DNA from: W1P20-047 sp051878795 | GTDB lineage: Bacteria; Actinomycetota; Coriobacteriia; Coriobacteriales; Eggerthellaceae | Length of the DNA: 23,449 nucleotides | Reading direction: 5' to 3' | Assembly (NCBI GenBank): GCA_051878795.1 | Contig: JBJEKU010000022.1 | Location: forward strand, 1-23,449 | In this document: positions 8,151 to 15,704 of the stretch, one piece after another | Numbering within the stretch: position 1 is the first letter of the stretch | Layout: the number at the start of each line of letters is the position of its first letter | Position numbers and translations under genes: made by a program | The notes under the pieces: generated by a model | Seen by the model: the letters and a program-made list of their open reading frames with translations, nothing else | What the model was told of the DNA's origin: nothing | Database searches by the model: none

Positions 8151-8280
8151 GTTCCCATGATTCCGGGTTGAACAGCGTCCGGAACCTTGGGTTTTCAGGA
8201 TAGGTATTGGGCCTCCCGAAGGCAGTTGCAGGGTGCTGCGACGGTGAGGTTGGAAAAACGAAAGGAAGGAAGGCTCGATA

Positions 8281-9198
8281 ATGAAGGTGGCGGAAGTCCA
8301 GGAGCAGATCAGAAGGCTCAAGCAGGAAAACGACGTGTGCATTTTGGCGCATGCGTACCAGGGACAGGAAATCCTCGAGGTGGCGGATTATGTAGGCGAT
8401 TCCTATGGGTTGAGCGTGCTTGCGTCCAAGGCTCCCAACAAGACCGTGATCATGTGCGGTGTCAGGTTCATGGCGGAAACCTGCAAGGTTCTGTGCCCGG
8501 AGAAAACCGTGTATCTGGCAAACCCCCTGGCGGGCTGCCCTATGGCCGACGAGATCGATCTCGAACTGCTGGGGCGTCTGAAAGCAGAGCATCCGGGCTA
8601 TGCGACCGTTGCCTACATCAATACCACTTCCGCGTTGAAGACGGCTTGCGATGTGTGCGTCACCTCTTCTTCGGCCGTGCAGATCTGCAAGGCGCTCGAG
8701 GCGGACAAGATCCTGTTCGTGCCCGATCCCAACCTGGGAAGCTATGTCGCCGCCCAGGTTCCTGAAAAGCAGTTCGCCTTCTTCGACGGTGGATGCCCGC
8801 ATCATAAGGCCATGACCGAAGCGGATGTGCTCGAAGCGAAGGCGGCACATCCCAGCGCCCTGTTGGCGGTGCATCCCGAATGCCCTGCGGAAGTCGTGGA
8901 GCATGCCGATTTCGTGGGATCCACTACGGCGATCATGTCCTACGCGAAGAAGTCCGATGCAAGGGAATTCATCATCGGAACCGAGGTTTCGATTGTCGAG
9001 CATCTGCAGTTCGATTGTCCCGAAAAATCCTTCTATCCGCTTTCCACCCGCCTGACCTGCAACGACATGAAGGCAACTACGCTCATGGATGTGCTGGGAT
9101 GCCTGCGGGGCACTGCCGGCGAGGTGATCGAGCTTCCCGCCGATGTGATGGAGGGGGCGGGTCGCTGCATCCGCAGGATGATCGAATTGGGCGAATAG
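8281..9198 (+). CDS. nadA: quinolinate synthase
   Basis: NadA condenses iminoaspartate (from NadB) with dihydroxyacetone phosphate to give quinolinate, using an oxygen-sensitive [4Fe-4S] cluster. The 305-residue protein has the length of the compact bacterial and archaeal enzymes. The three cluster cysteines are visible as C86 in LAGCPMA, C172 in GGCPHHK and C260 in LTCNDMK. Other signature segments are ILAHAYQ, VADYVGDS, VAYINTTSALK, VHPECP, FVGSTTAIM and IIGTE. ATG 8281 is preceded by a GGAAGGAAGG purine tract. The gene lies 176 bases after niaR, so it may be read through from the nadB promoter or have its own. The order B-C-R-A differs from the common A-B-C order. Confidence 0.96.
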   Translation: MKVAEVQEQIRRLKQENDVCILAHAYQGQEILEVADYVGDSYGLSVLASKAPNKTVIMCGVRFMAETCKVLCPEKTVYLANPLAGCPMADEIDLELLGRLKAEHPGYATVAYINTTSALKTACDVCVTSSSAVQICKALEADKILFVPDPNLGSYVAAQVPEKQFAFFDGGCPHHKAMTEADVLEAKAAHPSALLAVHPECPAEVVEHADFVGSTTAIMSYAKKSDAREFIIGTEVSIVEHLQFDCPEKSFYPLSTRLTCNDMKATTLMDVLGCLRGTAGEVIELPADVMEGAGRCIRRMIELGE

Positions 9199-9275
9199 GG
9201 CGCTATCGGGCGCTTTACGGGTATTCCTGCAGGAGTGAGGACGTTTCCCCGTGCGAGCAGAAGGGCTATTTCTGC

Positions 9276-9297
9276 GCGGGAGGCGTCCGCCTCCTGC
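9276..9297 (+). terminator. possible terminator after nadA
   Basis: A GC-rich stem (core GGAGGCG 9279-9285 with CGCCTCC 9288-9294, extendable by three outer pairs) with a very tight loop is followed by TGTTT. A second small stem, GCAGAA (9257-9262) with TTCTGC (9270-9275), sits just upstream. The T-run is short, so termination is probable rather than certain. Confidence 0.5.
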
Positions 9298-9393
9298 TGT
9301 TTCCGTTGGGCTGCCGGCCCTGTGCGGTTTTGCCGGGTCTATGGCGGAGCTGCGGTTTTACGCTATCTTTACCTTTGCGCCCCTGTGTATGGG

Positions 9394-9399
9394 TACAAT
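9394..9399 (+). promoter_or_regulatory. -10 box of the response regulator gene (leaderless start)
   Basis: TACAAT at 9394-9399 places the transcription start at about 9406, one base before the ATG at 9407. No Shine-Dalgarno-like sequence precedes that ATG. The -35 region is poor: ACCTTT lies at 17 bases, and TTTACC at 20 bases. Confidence 0.5.
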
Positions 9400-9406
9400 C
9401 GGACAC

Positions 9407-10102
9407 ATGAGTATTTTCTACGTCGAAGACGACACCAACATCCGCGAACTGACCTTGTATGCCCTGCGCCAAGCGGGCTTCGAGGCCGCGGGCTTTGCGG
9501 AGGCAAAAGAGTTTTTCAGGGCATGCGAATCCCAGCTGCCCGAATTGGTCCTGCTCGACATCATGCTTCCCGGCATGTCGGGCATGGAAATCCTTTCCCA
9601 TATCCGCCGCGATTCCAAGCTGAAGAACGTTCCCGTCATCATGCTGACTGCGAAGGGAACCGAATTCGACAAGGTGAGCGGTCTCGATGCGGGGGCCGAT
9701 GACTATCTGGGAAAGCCTTTCGGCATGATGGAGCTTGTCTCGCGCGTGAAGGCCCTGCTCCGACGTGCGGGCATGCCCTTGCAGTCAACCGTATCGAATA
9801 GGGATTCGTTTGCGAATATCGTCATCGATTTCGACGCACATGAGGTGACCGTTTCCGAAGCGCCTATAGAGCTGACCGCCAAGGAGTTCGATTTGCTTGC
9901 GTTGTTCGTGAGCCAGCCTGGCAGGGTATTCACCCGAGAGCAGATCATGGAGCGCGTATGGGGAACCGATTTCGTGGGGGAAACCCGCACGATCGACGTT
10001 CACGTGCAAAAGCTTCGCCAGAAACTCAATGAGGCCTCGGAGGGTAGCGGCAAGGTCATCCGCACCGTGCGCGGTGTGGGTTATTGCGTCAAGGAGGCCT
10101 AG
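9407..10102 (+). CDS. OmpR/PhoB-type response regulator
   Basis: This 231-residue two-component response regulator has a receiver domain at about residues 1-118. The acidic pair D8 and D9, the phosphoacceptor D51 (LLDIMLPGMSG), T81 and K103 (DDYLGKPF) are all present. A C-terminal winged-helix DNA-binding domain follows (about 130-231), with ELTAKEFDLLALF, FTREQIMERVWG, TIDVHVQKLRQKL and VRGVGYCV. It should bind DNA as a dimer once phosphorylated by the kinase encoded next. The stop codon overlaps the kinase start by one base. ATG 9407 is chosen because the receiver domain begins right there; the upstream open frame is a shadow. The regulon is not evident from sequence. Confidence 0.95.
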   Translation: MSIFYVEDDTNIRELTLYALRQAGFEAAGFAEAKEFFRACESQLPELVLLDIMLPGMSGMEILSHIRRDSKLKNVPVIMLTAKGTEFDKVSGLDAGADDYLGKPFGMMELVSRVKALLRRAGMPLQSTVSNRDSFANIVIDFDAHEVTVSEAPIELTAKEFDLLALFVSQPGRVFTREQIMERVWGTDFVGETRTIDVHVQKLRQKLNEASEGSGKVIRTVRGVGYCVKEA

Positions 10103-11538
10103 TGCTTTCAGGGTGTAAAGCGCAAGGGGCTTTGCTGCAAAGCGGGAAATCCCGGTCGCTATTCCGGGTAATCTTCGTCACGATGTCGGTTTTTTCCGTT
10201 GTTTCCCTTCTTGTTGTGACGGCCCTTCTCTCCTTCCTTTTCTTCAGCGTGAGCGAGCGTGTTACCGAAGACAAGCTCCTTACCGAGGCGAAGACGGCCG
10301 CATCCCAGCTTGAGGGGAAGAGCGTCGACGAGAAGATAAGTTGCCTGGCTTCCGAGCTGTCGGGTGTTTCCCGGTATACCTTGGTCGCGGAGGATGGCAA
10401 GGTGCTGTTCGATAGCGTGACCGATGCGTCGGGCATGGATAATCATGGGAACAGGCCGGAAATCGTGATGGCGCGCCAGTCCGGCGATGCCGTGTCCGTG
10501 CGCCATTCGAAAACCTTCGATACCGACACCCTCTATGCGGCAGTTCAATTAGATGACGGTTCGGTTATCCGCTTGGCGCAGGACCACTACTCCCGTTTCG
10601 CCTTCTTTTCCATGACCTTCGGACCGCTTGCGTTTCTGTTGGTGCTCGCCTTGGCTGCGGTGCTGCTGCTTTCCAGGAGGCTGGCGCATTCCATCATCAA
10701 GCCGATCGACGACTTGGATGTGGCTCATCCCTTGGACAACAGGGTGTATGCGGAAATGGAGCCCCTGCTTGACAGGATCAGCCAACAGCAAGAACGCCTA
10801 TTAGAGCAGAATCGCGAGCTGGCCCATGTGGAAAGCATGCGGCGCGATTTTTCCAGCAACGTGAGCCACGACATGAAGACCCCCGTGCATGCCATTTCGG
10901 GCTATGCCGAGATCCTGAAGTCGGGAAACGCTTCCCCTGAGGATGTGCAGCGCTTCGCGGGTGTTATCTACGACGAGGCGCAGATGCTGCGCAAGCTCAT
11001 CGACGATGTGCTGACGCTTTCCCGTTTGGATGAGGTGAGCTTCGATATCCAGGACCAGCGGATTATCGATATGAAGTATGTGGCCAATCGCGTTTGCGAA
11101 CGGCTTTCCATCCTTGCCGAAGAGAAGGATGTATCGCTTTCCTGTGTGCCTGCAAATGACCCGGTCTTCGTCTGCGGCAACGAGCAGATGCTCGAGGAGA
11201 TGACCTGCAACCTGGTGGAGAATGCCATCAAGTACAACAAGCGAGGCGGAATGGTTCGCGTGAAGGTGTGGGGCGAGGGGAAATCGTGCAAACTTCGCGT
11301 ATCGGATACCGGCGTGGGTATTCCCGAAGATCTGCAAGAGAAGATCTTCCAGCGCTTCTACCGTCCGGACAAGAGCCGTTCCAAGGAAACGGGCGGCACC
11401 GGACTGGGCTTGGCTATCGTGAAGCATGTGGCTTTACGGCATAACGGCAGCGTGGAGGTGGAAAGCGACGAATCCTTGGGCTCTGCCTTCACCGTGACCC
11501 TCCCCCTGCTTGACGACAGCGACGACGAGGTCCTGTAA
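10102..11538 (+). CDS. membrane sensor histidine kinase (PhoR-like)
   Basis: The partner kinase has 478 residues. A first membrane span lies at about residues 22-49, then an extracytoplasmic sensor region of about 115 residues (50-165), and a second span at about 168-190. The cytoplasmic part has the dimerisation/phosphoacceptor helix with H256 in NVSHDMKTP, in place of the commoner HELRTP. The catalytic ATP-binding domain shows the N box ENAIKYN (about 373), G1 DTGVGIPED (about 402) and G2 GGTGLGLAIVKH (about 431). GTG 10102 is the start because AAGGAGG lies 4 bases upstream and it overlaps the regulator stop (TAGTG). No typical HAMP domain is obvious after span 2. The signal is unknown. Proximity to the GntR-ABC operon may hint at a cell-envelope role, but that is only inference. 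Confidence 0.94.
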   Translation: MLSGCKAQGALLQSGKSRSLFRVIFVTMSVFSVVSLLVVTALLSFLFFSVSERVTEDKLLTEAKTAASQLEGKSVDEKISCLASELSGVSRYTLVAEDGKVLFDSVTDASGMDNHGNRPEIVMARQSGDAVSVRHSKTFDTDTLYAAVQLDDGSVIRLAQDHYSRFAFFSMTFGPLAFLLVLALAAVLLLSRRLAHSIIKPIDDLDVAHPLDNRVYAEMEPLLDRISQQQERLLEQNRELAHVESMRRDFSSNVSHDMKTPVHAISGYAEILKSGNASPEDVQRFAGVIYDEAQMLRKLIDDVLTLSRLDEVSFDIQDQRIIDMKYVANRVCERLSILAEEKDVSLSCVPANDPVFVCGNEQMLEEMTCNLVENAIKYNKRGGMVRVKVWGEGKSCKLRVSDTGVGIPEDLQEKIFQRFYRPDKSRSKETGGTGLGLAIVKHVALRHNGSVEVESDESLGSAFTVTLPLLDDSDDEVL

Positions 11539-11557
11539 AGCAAGGAAATCCTCCTTC

Positions 11558-11593
11558 TTGACATAAGTGTATATATACAACATACTCAGTATA
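11558..11593 (+). promoter_or_regulatory. promoter and candidate operator of the GntR-ABC operon
   Basis: A consensus -35 TTGACA (11558-11563), exactly 17 bases, and -10 CATACT (11581-11586) give an expected start near 11593. The spacer contains the perfect 12-bp palindrome TGTATATATACA (11568-11579), preceded by AG. A GntR/YtrA-type repressor bound there would block RNA polymerase, so autoregulation is likely. The B. subtilis YtrA operator contains AGTGTA half-sites (from memory), and AGTGTA occurs here at 11566-11571. Confidence 0.7.
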
Positions 11594-11641
11594 TGCACAG
11601 TTGCCGAGCTCGCATAGCTGCATGTCAATGATAGGAAGAAC

Positions 11642-12016
11642 GTGGAGATACTCGTATCCAATGGAAGCGACCTGCCCATCTACGAGCAGATCGCTTCCCA
11701 GATAAAAAACGCCATCCTTTCCGGTGATTTGGAACCTGAACAGAAACTGCCCAGCATCCGTTCCCTGGCTAGCGGCTTGGGGGTGAGCGTCATCACCACC
11801 AAGCGCGCCTATGCTGATTTGGAGGCTGCGGGCTTCATCTATTCGGTTCAGGGGAAAGGCAGCTTCGTGAAGGGCGGAAGCGTCCAGTTCCTTCAGGAAG
11901 AGCGCCTTCGCCGCATCGAAGACCTGCTGTCCCGGTCCCTGGAAGAGGCGAAGGGGGCGGGTATCTCCCTTGAAGAGCTCCAACAGATGCTGGAGCTTCT
12001 GGCCGAAGGGGAATGA
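11642..12016 (+). CDS. GntR family (YtrA subfamily) transcriptional regulator
   Basis: This is a 124-residue repressor with an N-terminal GntR winged helix (about residues 10-75: LPIYEQIASQIKNAILSG, KLPSIRSLASGLGVS, GKGSFV) and a short helical C-terminal part (85-124). Such a short effector or dimerisation region is typical of the YtrA subfamily, whose members usually repress ABC transporter operons that they head. The start is GTG 11642, with AGGAAG a few bases upstream. The gene is followed after 3 bases by the ABC ATPase gene, so regulator, ATPase and permease form one transcript. The promoter at 11558-11586 has a palindrome that the protein probably binds. The inducing signal is unknown; in Bacillus, YtrA systems respond to some cell-wall antibiotics. 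Confidence 0.92.
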   Translation: MEILVSNGSDLPIYEQIASQIKNAILSGDLEPEQKLPSIRSLASGLGVSVITTKRAYADLEAAGFIYSVQGKGSFVKGGSVQFLQEERLRRIEDLLSRSLEEAKGAGISLEELQQMLELLAEGE

Positions 12017-12019
12017 TCC

Positions 12020-12938
12020 ATGCACGAAGCAGCTGCTCCCTTGCTGCAGATTGCCGGCTTGCGCAAATGCTACGGGGATTTTTCTTTGGATGATGTGTCG
12101 CTTCAGGTGCCCGAAGGCTGCGTGGTCGGCCTGGTTGGTGCCAATGGTGCCGGCAAATCAACCATCATAAAGTGCATCTTGGGGTTGACGAAGCCCGATT
12201 CGGGTTCCATCAGCCTATTTGGGGAAGAGATTGCGTGTATGTCCCAGGCGGACTTCGTGCGAGCGCGCTCGAAGATCGGCGTAGTATTCGATAGCTGTAC
12301 CTTTCCGGACGTGTTGAGTGTTGGGGAGGTAGCGCAGATTGCGCGGCGCGCCTATCCGGATTTCGATCCAAGCCTGTTCTGGGGTTTGATCGGGAAGATG
12401 GGCGTGCCTGGGAATAAACGCGTTAAAGAGCTTTCCCGAGGCATGGGTATGAAGCTTTCCATCGCGCTTGCCTTGGCTGCCCGTCCCGAACTGCTCATCT
12501 TGGACGAGGCGACGGCTGGCTTGGATCCTCTGGCTCGTGGGGAAATGATAACGCTTCTACGCGATTGCATGCTCCAAGCCGAGGAAGAGGGCTGCGGCGT
12601 GAGGGGGGATCCTCATGTCGAGCCATATCTCCGACGACTTGGAAAAGCTGGCAGATTACGTAGTGTGCATCGACAAGGGGAAGCTTGTTTTCTCCGTTGA
12701 AACGTGCCGGATAACCGATCTTGCCGGGGTTGCCCACTGTACTCGCCAGGATTTGGAGAGGGTGAAGGGCTCTGAGGCGGGCCGATCGGTCGTCTTGCGC
12801 CTGCTGCAGCGCCCATATTGCGCCGATGTCCTGGTTTCCGACCGGCTGGGCTTTGCTTCGAGCTTTCCGGATATCGCCGTCGAGCGTGTGGGGCTTGACG
12901 GGTACCTGGAGTTCTTCCTGAAAGGGGATGCGCTATGA
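12020..12938 (+). pseudogene. ABC transporter ATP-binding protein, frame broken at a G6 run
   Basis: The first frame (12020-12700) encodes an ABC ATPase with Walker A GANGAGKST (residues 40-48), signature LSRGMGMKLS (138-147) and Walker B LLILDEATAGLDP (158-170). After V194 it runs into unrelated sequence. The second frame (open from 12603 to 12938) supplies the missing H-loop SSHISDDLEKLADYV and the C-terminal region. Removing one G from the six at 12603-12608 joins both parts into a 305-residue protein of normal YtrB-like architecture. Without that correction the product lacks the H-loop histidine and should not hydrolyse ATP normally. The cause may be a sequencing error, a real mutation or slippage-based switching. 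The stop overlaps the permease start (ATGA), and the GntR gene ends 3 bases upstream. Confidence 0.82.
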
Positions 12939-13645
12939 GGGCTGTCATGGTTTCTGATTTTGCCATACTTCGAAAGAACCTGGTCAACGGCGTGATTATC
13001 ACGATTTGCCTGGTGTTCTTCTTTGCCGCGATCGATGGGGATGTATTGCCGGCGATGATTGTCGGGCCGATAAGCTTGGGCTACGTGAGTCTGATGGTGC
13101 TGTTTTCGCTCGACGAGCAGAACAAGTGGCAGGAAATGCGCCTGGCGATGCCTATCTCGCGTTCCGAAGTGGTGATCGGGCGTTACCTTTCCATCCTGCT
13201 CTGCTCGCTTTTGGGGGTTGCGGTGGTGTTGGCGGTGATTGCCGTTATTGCGCTGCTTGCCCTGGCGATGCCTGGCAATGCTGTACTCGTGTCCTGCGTG
13301 AGCTCATGCGATGCAGGGAGCATCGTGCTCATGGTTGGAATCAGTTTGGTTCTCTGCCTTTCGGCGACGGCGCTTGCGGCTCCTGTCGTATTCAGATTGG
13401 GATTCACGGGTGCGGTACGTTATCTTCCCTTCGCGTTCTTTGCCCTGATCATTGCGGTAGTCTGCTTTGCGAAATTGGTTCCCGGAGGAGAAAGCCTGGG
13501 GGCATGGCTGGGTGGATTGCTGGATAGCATCACCCTGCAGCTGGCGCCTTTGGGTATGGGTGCCATCCTGATTGCGGGCATGCTTGCGGTGTACGCGGCA
13601 AGCGTGGTGATAAGCGTCAAGCTGTATCGCGGGCGCAGTTTTTAA
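12935..13645 (+). CDS. ABC-2 type transporter permease
   Basis: This 236-residue membrane protein has about six hydrophobic spans (roughly residues 18-33, 39-58, 84-112, 128-150, 163-182 and 205-228). Between spans 2 and 3 is the phrase DEQNKWQEMRLAMPISRSEVVIGRYL-like, split here as WQEMRLAMPISR then EVVIGRYL, which is typical of ABC-2 permeases that pair with YtrB/BcrA-type ATPases. The family commonly exports or detoxifies lipids, peptides or cell-wall antibiotics; no substrate can be read from this sequence. ATG 12935 overlaps the ATPase stop codon (ATGA), with AAAGGGG a few bases upstream, implying coupled translation. Because the ATPase frame is broken, this permease may lack a functional motor in this genome copy. 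Confidence 0.9.
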   Translation: MRAVMVSDFAILRKNLVNGVIITICLVFFFAAIDGDVLPAMIVGPISLGYVSLMVLFSLDEQNKWQEMRLAMPISRSEVVIGRYLSILLCSLLGVAVVLAVIAVIALLALAMPGNAVLVSCVSSCDAGSIVLMVGISLVLCLSATALAAPVVFRLGFTGAVRYLPFAFFALIIAVVCFAKLVPGGESLGAWLGGLLDSITLQLAPLGMGAILIAGMLAVYAASVVISVKLYRGRSF

Positions 13646-13690
13646 TGGGGTATGTAGCCCAGCTGCCTTTCTGAGGGCTGTTGGAATAAA

Positions 13691-13722
13691 AAACGGGCGG
13701 CGCCGATACGGGCCGCCCGTTT
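13691..13722. terminator. bidirectional terminator between ABC permease and zinc-ribbon gene
   Basis: A perfect 11-bp stem (AAACGGGCGGC 13691-13701, GCCGCCCGTTT 13712-13722) is preceded by an A-rich stretch, which reads as a T-run on the minus strand, and ends in TTTGT on the plus strand. It serves the converging operons on either side. Confidence 0.88.
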
Positions 13723-13724
13723 GT

Positions 13725-14282
13725 CTATCCGATGGCGAAGTAGATGCCAGCGGCAATCAGGATAGCGAACAGCACGCAGGCAATGGCAAGGAGCGCAATG
13801 GTCTTGGTGTCGGTTTTGCCAGAGGGGCTTGGGTCGGGCTGGGGATATTGGTACTGTTGCAGCTGTTGCACGGGATTGCTGAATGGATTGGAAGCGGAGC
13901 CCGAGGGCGGCTGGAAGACCGTGCCCGTATGATTGGGATGCGGAATGCCAGGCGCCTTGCTTCCTTGGGAACCGGATATCGGGTTGAAATTGATGGTGGG
14001 TGCCGGTCTCCCTGCGGGGGTTGCTTGATGGGCTTGAGGTGCCTGGCCATTCCATGCCGGGTCGAGGATGCTAGGATCGAGGACAGTCAGCGTGGCGTCT
14101 GGATCGGGCTCTTGGGTTGCCGATGGGCTTGTTTCGATCGGTTGGGGCGAAGGCAGGCTGTTCGTCTTCCCTTCAGCCTCATGGCTTGTCGTCTGTTGTG
14201 CGGATGATGCCGTGGGTAATCCGCAGTATGTGCAGAATCGCGATTCGTTGCTGATTTCGTTTCCACAATGGCTGCAGATCAC
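13725..14282 (-). CDS. small zinc-ribbon, C-terminally anchored membrane protein
   Basis: This 185-residue protein has an N-terminal zinc ribbon with C3, C6, C17 and C20 (CSHC and CTYC). A Pro, Ser, Gln and Asn-rich linker of about 135 residues follows, with phrases such as WNGQAPQAHQ and NPFSNPVQQ. One strongly hydrophobic segment (about 161-184) ends the chain. The topology suggests a cytoplasmic ribbon tethered by a long flexible linker to a tail anchor (inference). The function is unknown. GTG 14282 is chosen: AAAGGA lies 6 bases upstream and the ribbon starts immediately after it. The frame remains open 12 codons further. It is divergent from the hydrolase gene. The architecture resembles the partial protein at 22930-23449 and the N-terminal part of the 744-residue protein at 20532-22766. 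Confidence 0.85.
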   Translation of the reverse strand: MICSHCGNEISNESRFCTYCGLPTASSAQQTTSHEAEGKTNSLPSPQPIETSPSATQEPDPDATLTVLDPSILDPAWNGQAPQAHQATPAGRPAPTINFNPISGSQGSKAPGIPHPNHTGTVFQPPSGSASNPFSNPVQQLQQYQYPQPDPSPSGKTDTKTIALLAIACVLFAILIAAGIYFAIG

Positions 14283-14317
14283 GTGTTTTCCTTTCCCCGA
14301 ATATTCGACTGCCTGCA

Positions 14318-14323
14318 ATTATA
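14318..14323 (-). promoter_or_regulatory. -10 box for the zinc-ribbon gene
   Basis: A perfect TATAAT on the minus strand (ATTATA on plus). The expected start is near 14311, giving a leader of about 29 bases with the AAAGGA ribosome site before GTG 14282. No good -35 box is seen. Confidence 0.5.
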
Positions 14324-14489
14324 GCCAATGCCCCGCAAGCTTCGTGGTCGGTGCACGCTGTGTTTTTTCGTTCGTTTCGGGGTCTTTCGGCATGTGCGGC
14401 GTTAGCGCCTTGCTTTTGGGTACCATCTTCAGGTGGATTGCAAGTGTGCGGAAACGCATGGCGAGATAACGGAAGAGAGGTGGATTCGG

Positions 14490-15446
14490 GTGCTTCATGA
14501 GATTTCCTTCGAATCCTTCAATAAACGAGATTGGGTCCAGGCGTGGGTGTATGTTCCCGCAGCGAAGCCGAAGGGTATCGTCCAGCTTATCCACGGCTTT
14601 GGGGAGCATTCCCGCCGCTACCTGCATATGATCGCGACCTTCGTGGAGGCGGGCTATATCGTTGCTGCCGACGACCATGTAGGCCATGGCAAGACTGCGA
14701 TTGTGAACGACGTGTGGGGCGATTGGGGTGAAACCGGCTGCCATACCATGATGGAAGACGAGCACACCCTGAAGGCCGAAGTGGAGAGGCTCTATCCTGG
14801 CCTGCCGTATTTCCTGTTCGGCCATAGCATGGGCTCTATGATTGCACGCGATTTCGCAGCAAAATACGGTGAAGAGCTTGCGGGTATGACCATCTGCGGC
14901 ACCTGCGCTGAATTCCCCAATGCCGATGAGGTCGCCGAAGACCTGAGACGCGCCATCGAAGAAGGCAGGGGAGAGCAGTCCGATCCCGAGCACGCAACGA
15001 AGCTGCTGGGCTGGATGTGCGAGCGCTGTGGTGAGATCACGTATGGAAACGAATGGATCTGCCATGATCCCCAGGTTCAGGCAGACCATGCGAACGATCC
15101 CTTCGATGCTTTCACCCGTCCCGTTTCCAACCGCTCTCTGTATGATTTCGTGGGCATGATGAACTGCATCAATGGTACCGAGTGGGCGGAGCGCGTTCCC
15201 GTCGCCCTTCCCATCTACAACATCGCAGGCGACCAGGATCCTGTGGGGAATTATGGCGAAGGCGTGTACCGCGTTTCCAATTGGCTGGCTAATACGGGCC
15301 ACAATGTTCGCACCCGTCTGTACCCTGGTTTCCGTCACGAAATCCACAACTATTCCCAGATCAAGGAAATGGTCGAATGGGGCATCGTGGAATTCATGGA
15401 TGGTGTTCTGGGTATCGACGGGGAATGCGATTGCGACTGCCACTAG
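14490..15446 (+). CDS. alpha/beta hydrolase (monoacylglycerol lipase-like)
   Basis: This is a 318-residue serine hydrolase of the alpha/beta fold, in the Hydrolase_4 (lysophospholipase/monoacylglycerol lipase) group. The oxyanion-region phrase LIHGFGEHSRRY is followed by the nucleophile elbow FGHSMGS. The acid residue is probably in AGDQDPVG and the catalytic histidine in GFRHEIHN. The substrate is probably a small ester or monoacylglycerol, which cannot be settled here. The chain has no signal peptide. It ends in an unusual CDCDCH, a cluster of three cysteines and one histidine that could bind metal. GTG 14490 is preferred because GGAAGAGAGG lies upstream; the open frame reaches back to 14433 without a ribosome site. 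It stands alone and is followed by a strong terminator. Confidence 0.9.
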   Translation: MLHEISFESFNKRDWVQAWVYVPAAKPKGIVQLIHGFGEHSRRYLHMIATFVEAGYIVAADDHVGHGKTAIVNDVWGDWGETGCHTMMEDEHTLKAEVERLYPGLPYFLFGHSMGSMIARDFAAKYGEELAGMTICGTCAEFPNADEVAEDLRRAIEEGRGEQSDPEHATKLLGWMCERCGEITYGNEWICHDPQVQADHANDPFDAFTRPVSNRSLYDFVGMMNCINGTEWAERVPVALPIYNIAGDQDPVGNYGEGVYRVSNWLANTGHNVRTRLYPGFRHEIHNYSQIKEMVEWGIVEFMDGVLGIDGECDCDCH

Positions 15447-15549
15447 GACTTTTCTTCACTCTTCGGCGAGTTGGAACCGTTTCCCCGGGGAGCGGGGGTG
15501 TGAAGCATCCCCGTCGGGCTGGCCGGCAATCGGAAATAGCATCTGATTC

Positions 15550-15579
15550 AGGGCGTTGACGCAGGTCAACGCCCTTTTT
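15550..15579 (+). terminator. rho-independent terminator after the hydrolase gene
   Basis: A perfect 11-bp stem (AGGGCGTTGAC 15550-15560, GTCAACGCCCT 15565-15575) with a GCAG loop is followed by TTTT. Confidence 0.92.
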
Positions 15580-15649
15580 CAGTGCAATCTGCGTTTCGTG
15601 GGGAAGCCGTCTGCTCTTTCGATTTGAGCTTCGAAGCGGGAATGAAGAA

Positions 15650-15674
15650 GATGGCAGCCGGTATGGCCGCCATC
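15650..15674 (-). terminator. probable terminator after the aldo/keto reductase gene
   Basis: Arms GATGGCAGCC and GGCCGCCATC (one mismatch) around GTAT form a 10-bp stem about 30 bases beyond the minus-strand stop. On that strand it is followed by TTCTTC, a moderate T-rich tail. Confidence 0.7.
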
Positions 15675-15704
15675 CGATGATCCGATCGGTTGAGCCTGCT
15701 CGGG

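Noticed and set aside
12020..12938. Programmed ribosomal frameshifting in the ABC ATPase
   Set aside because: The run AGGGGGGA is not a classic slippery heptamer and no stimulatory pseudoknot or internal Shine-Dalgarno is evident; simple frameshift or tract-length change is more economical.
14319..15443. 374-codon minus-strand open frame opposite the hydrolase
   Set aside because: The plus strand encodes a hydrolase with a complete catalytic set; the antisense frame lacks any recognisable motif or ribosome site.
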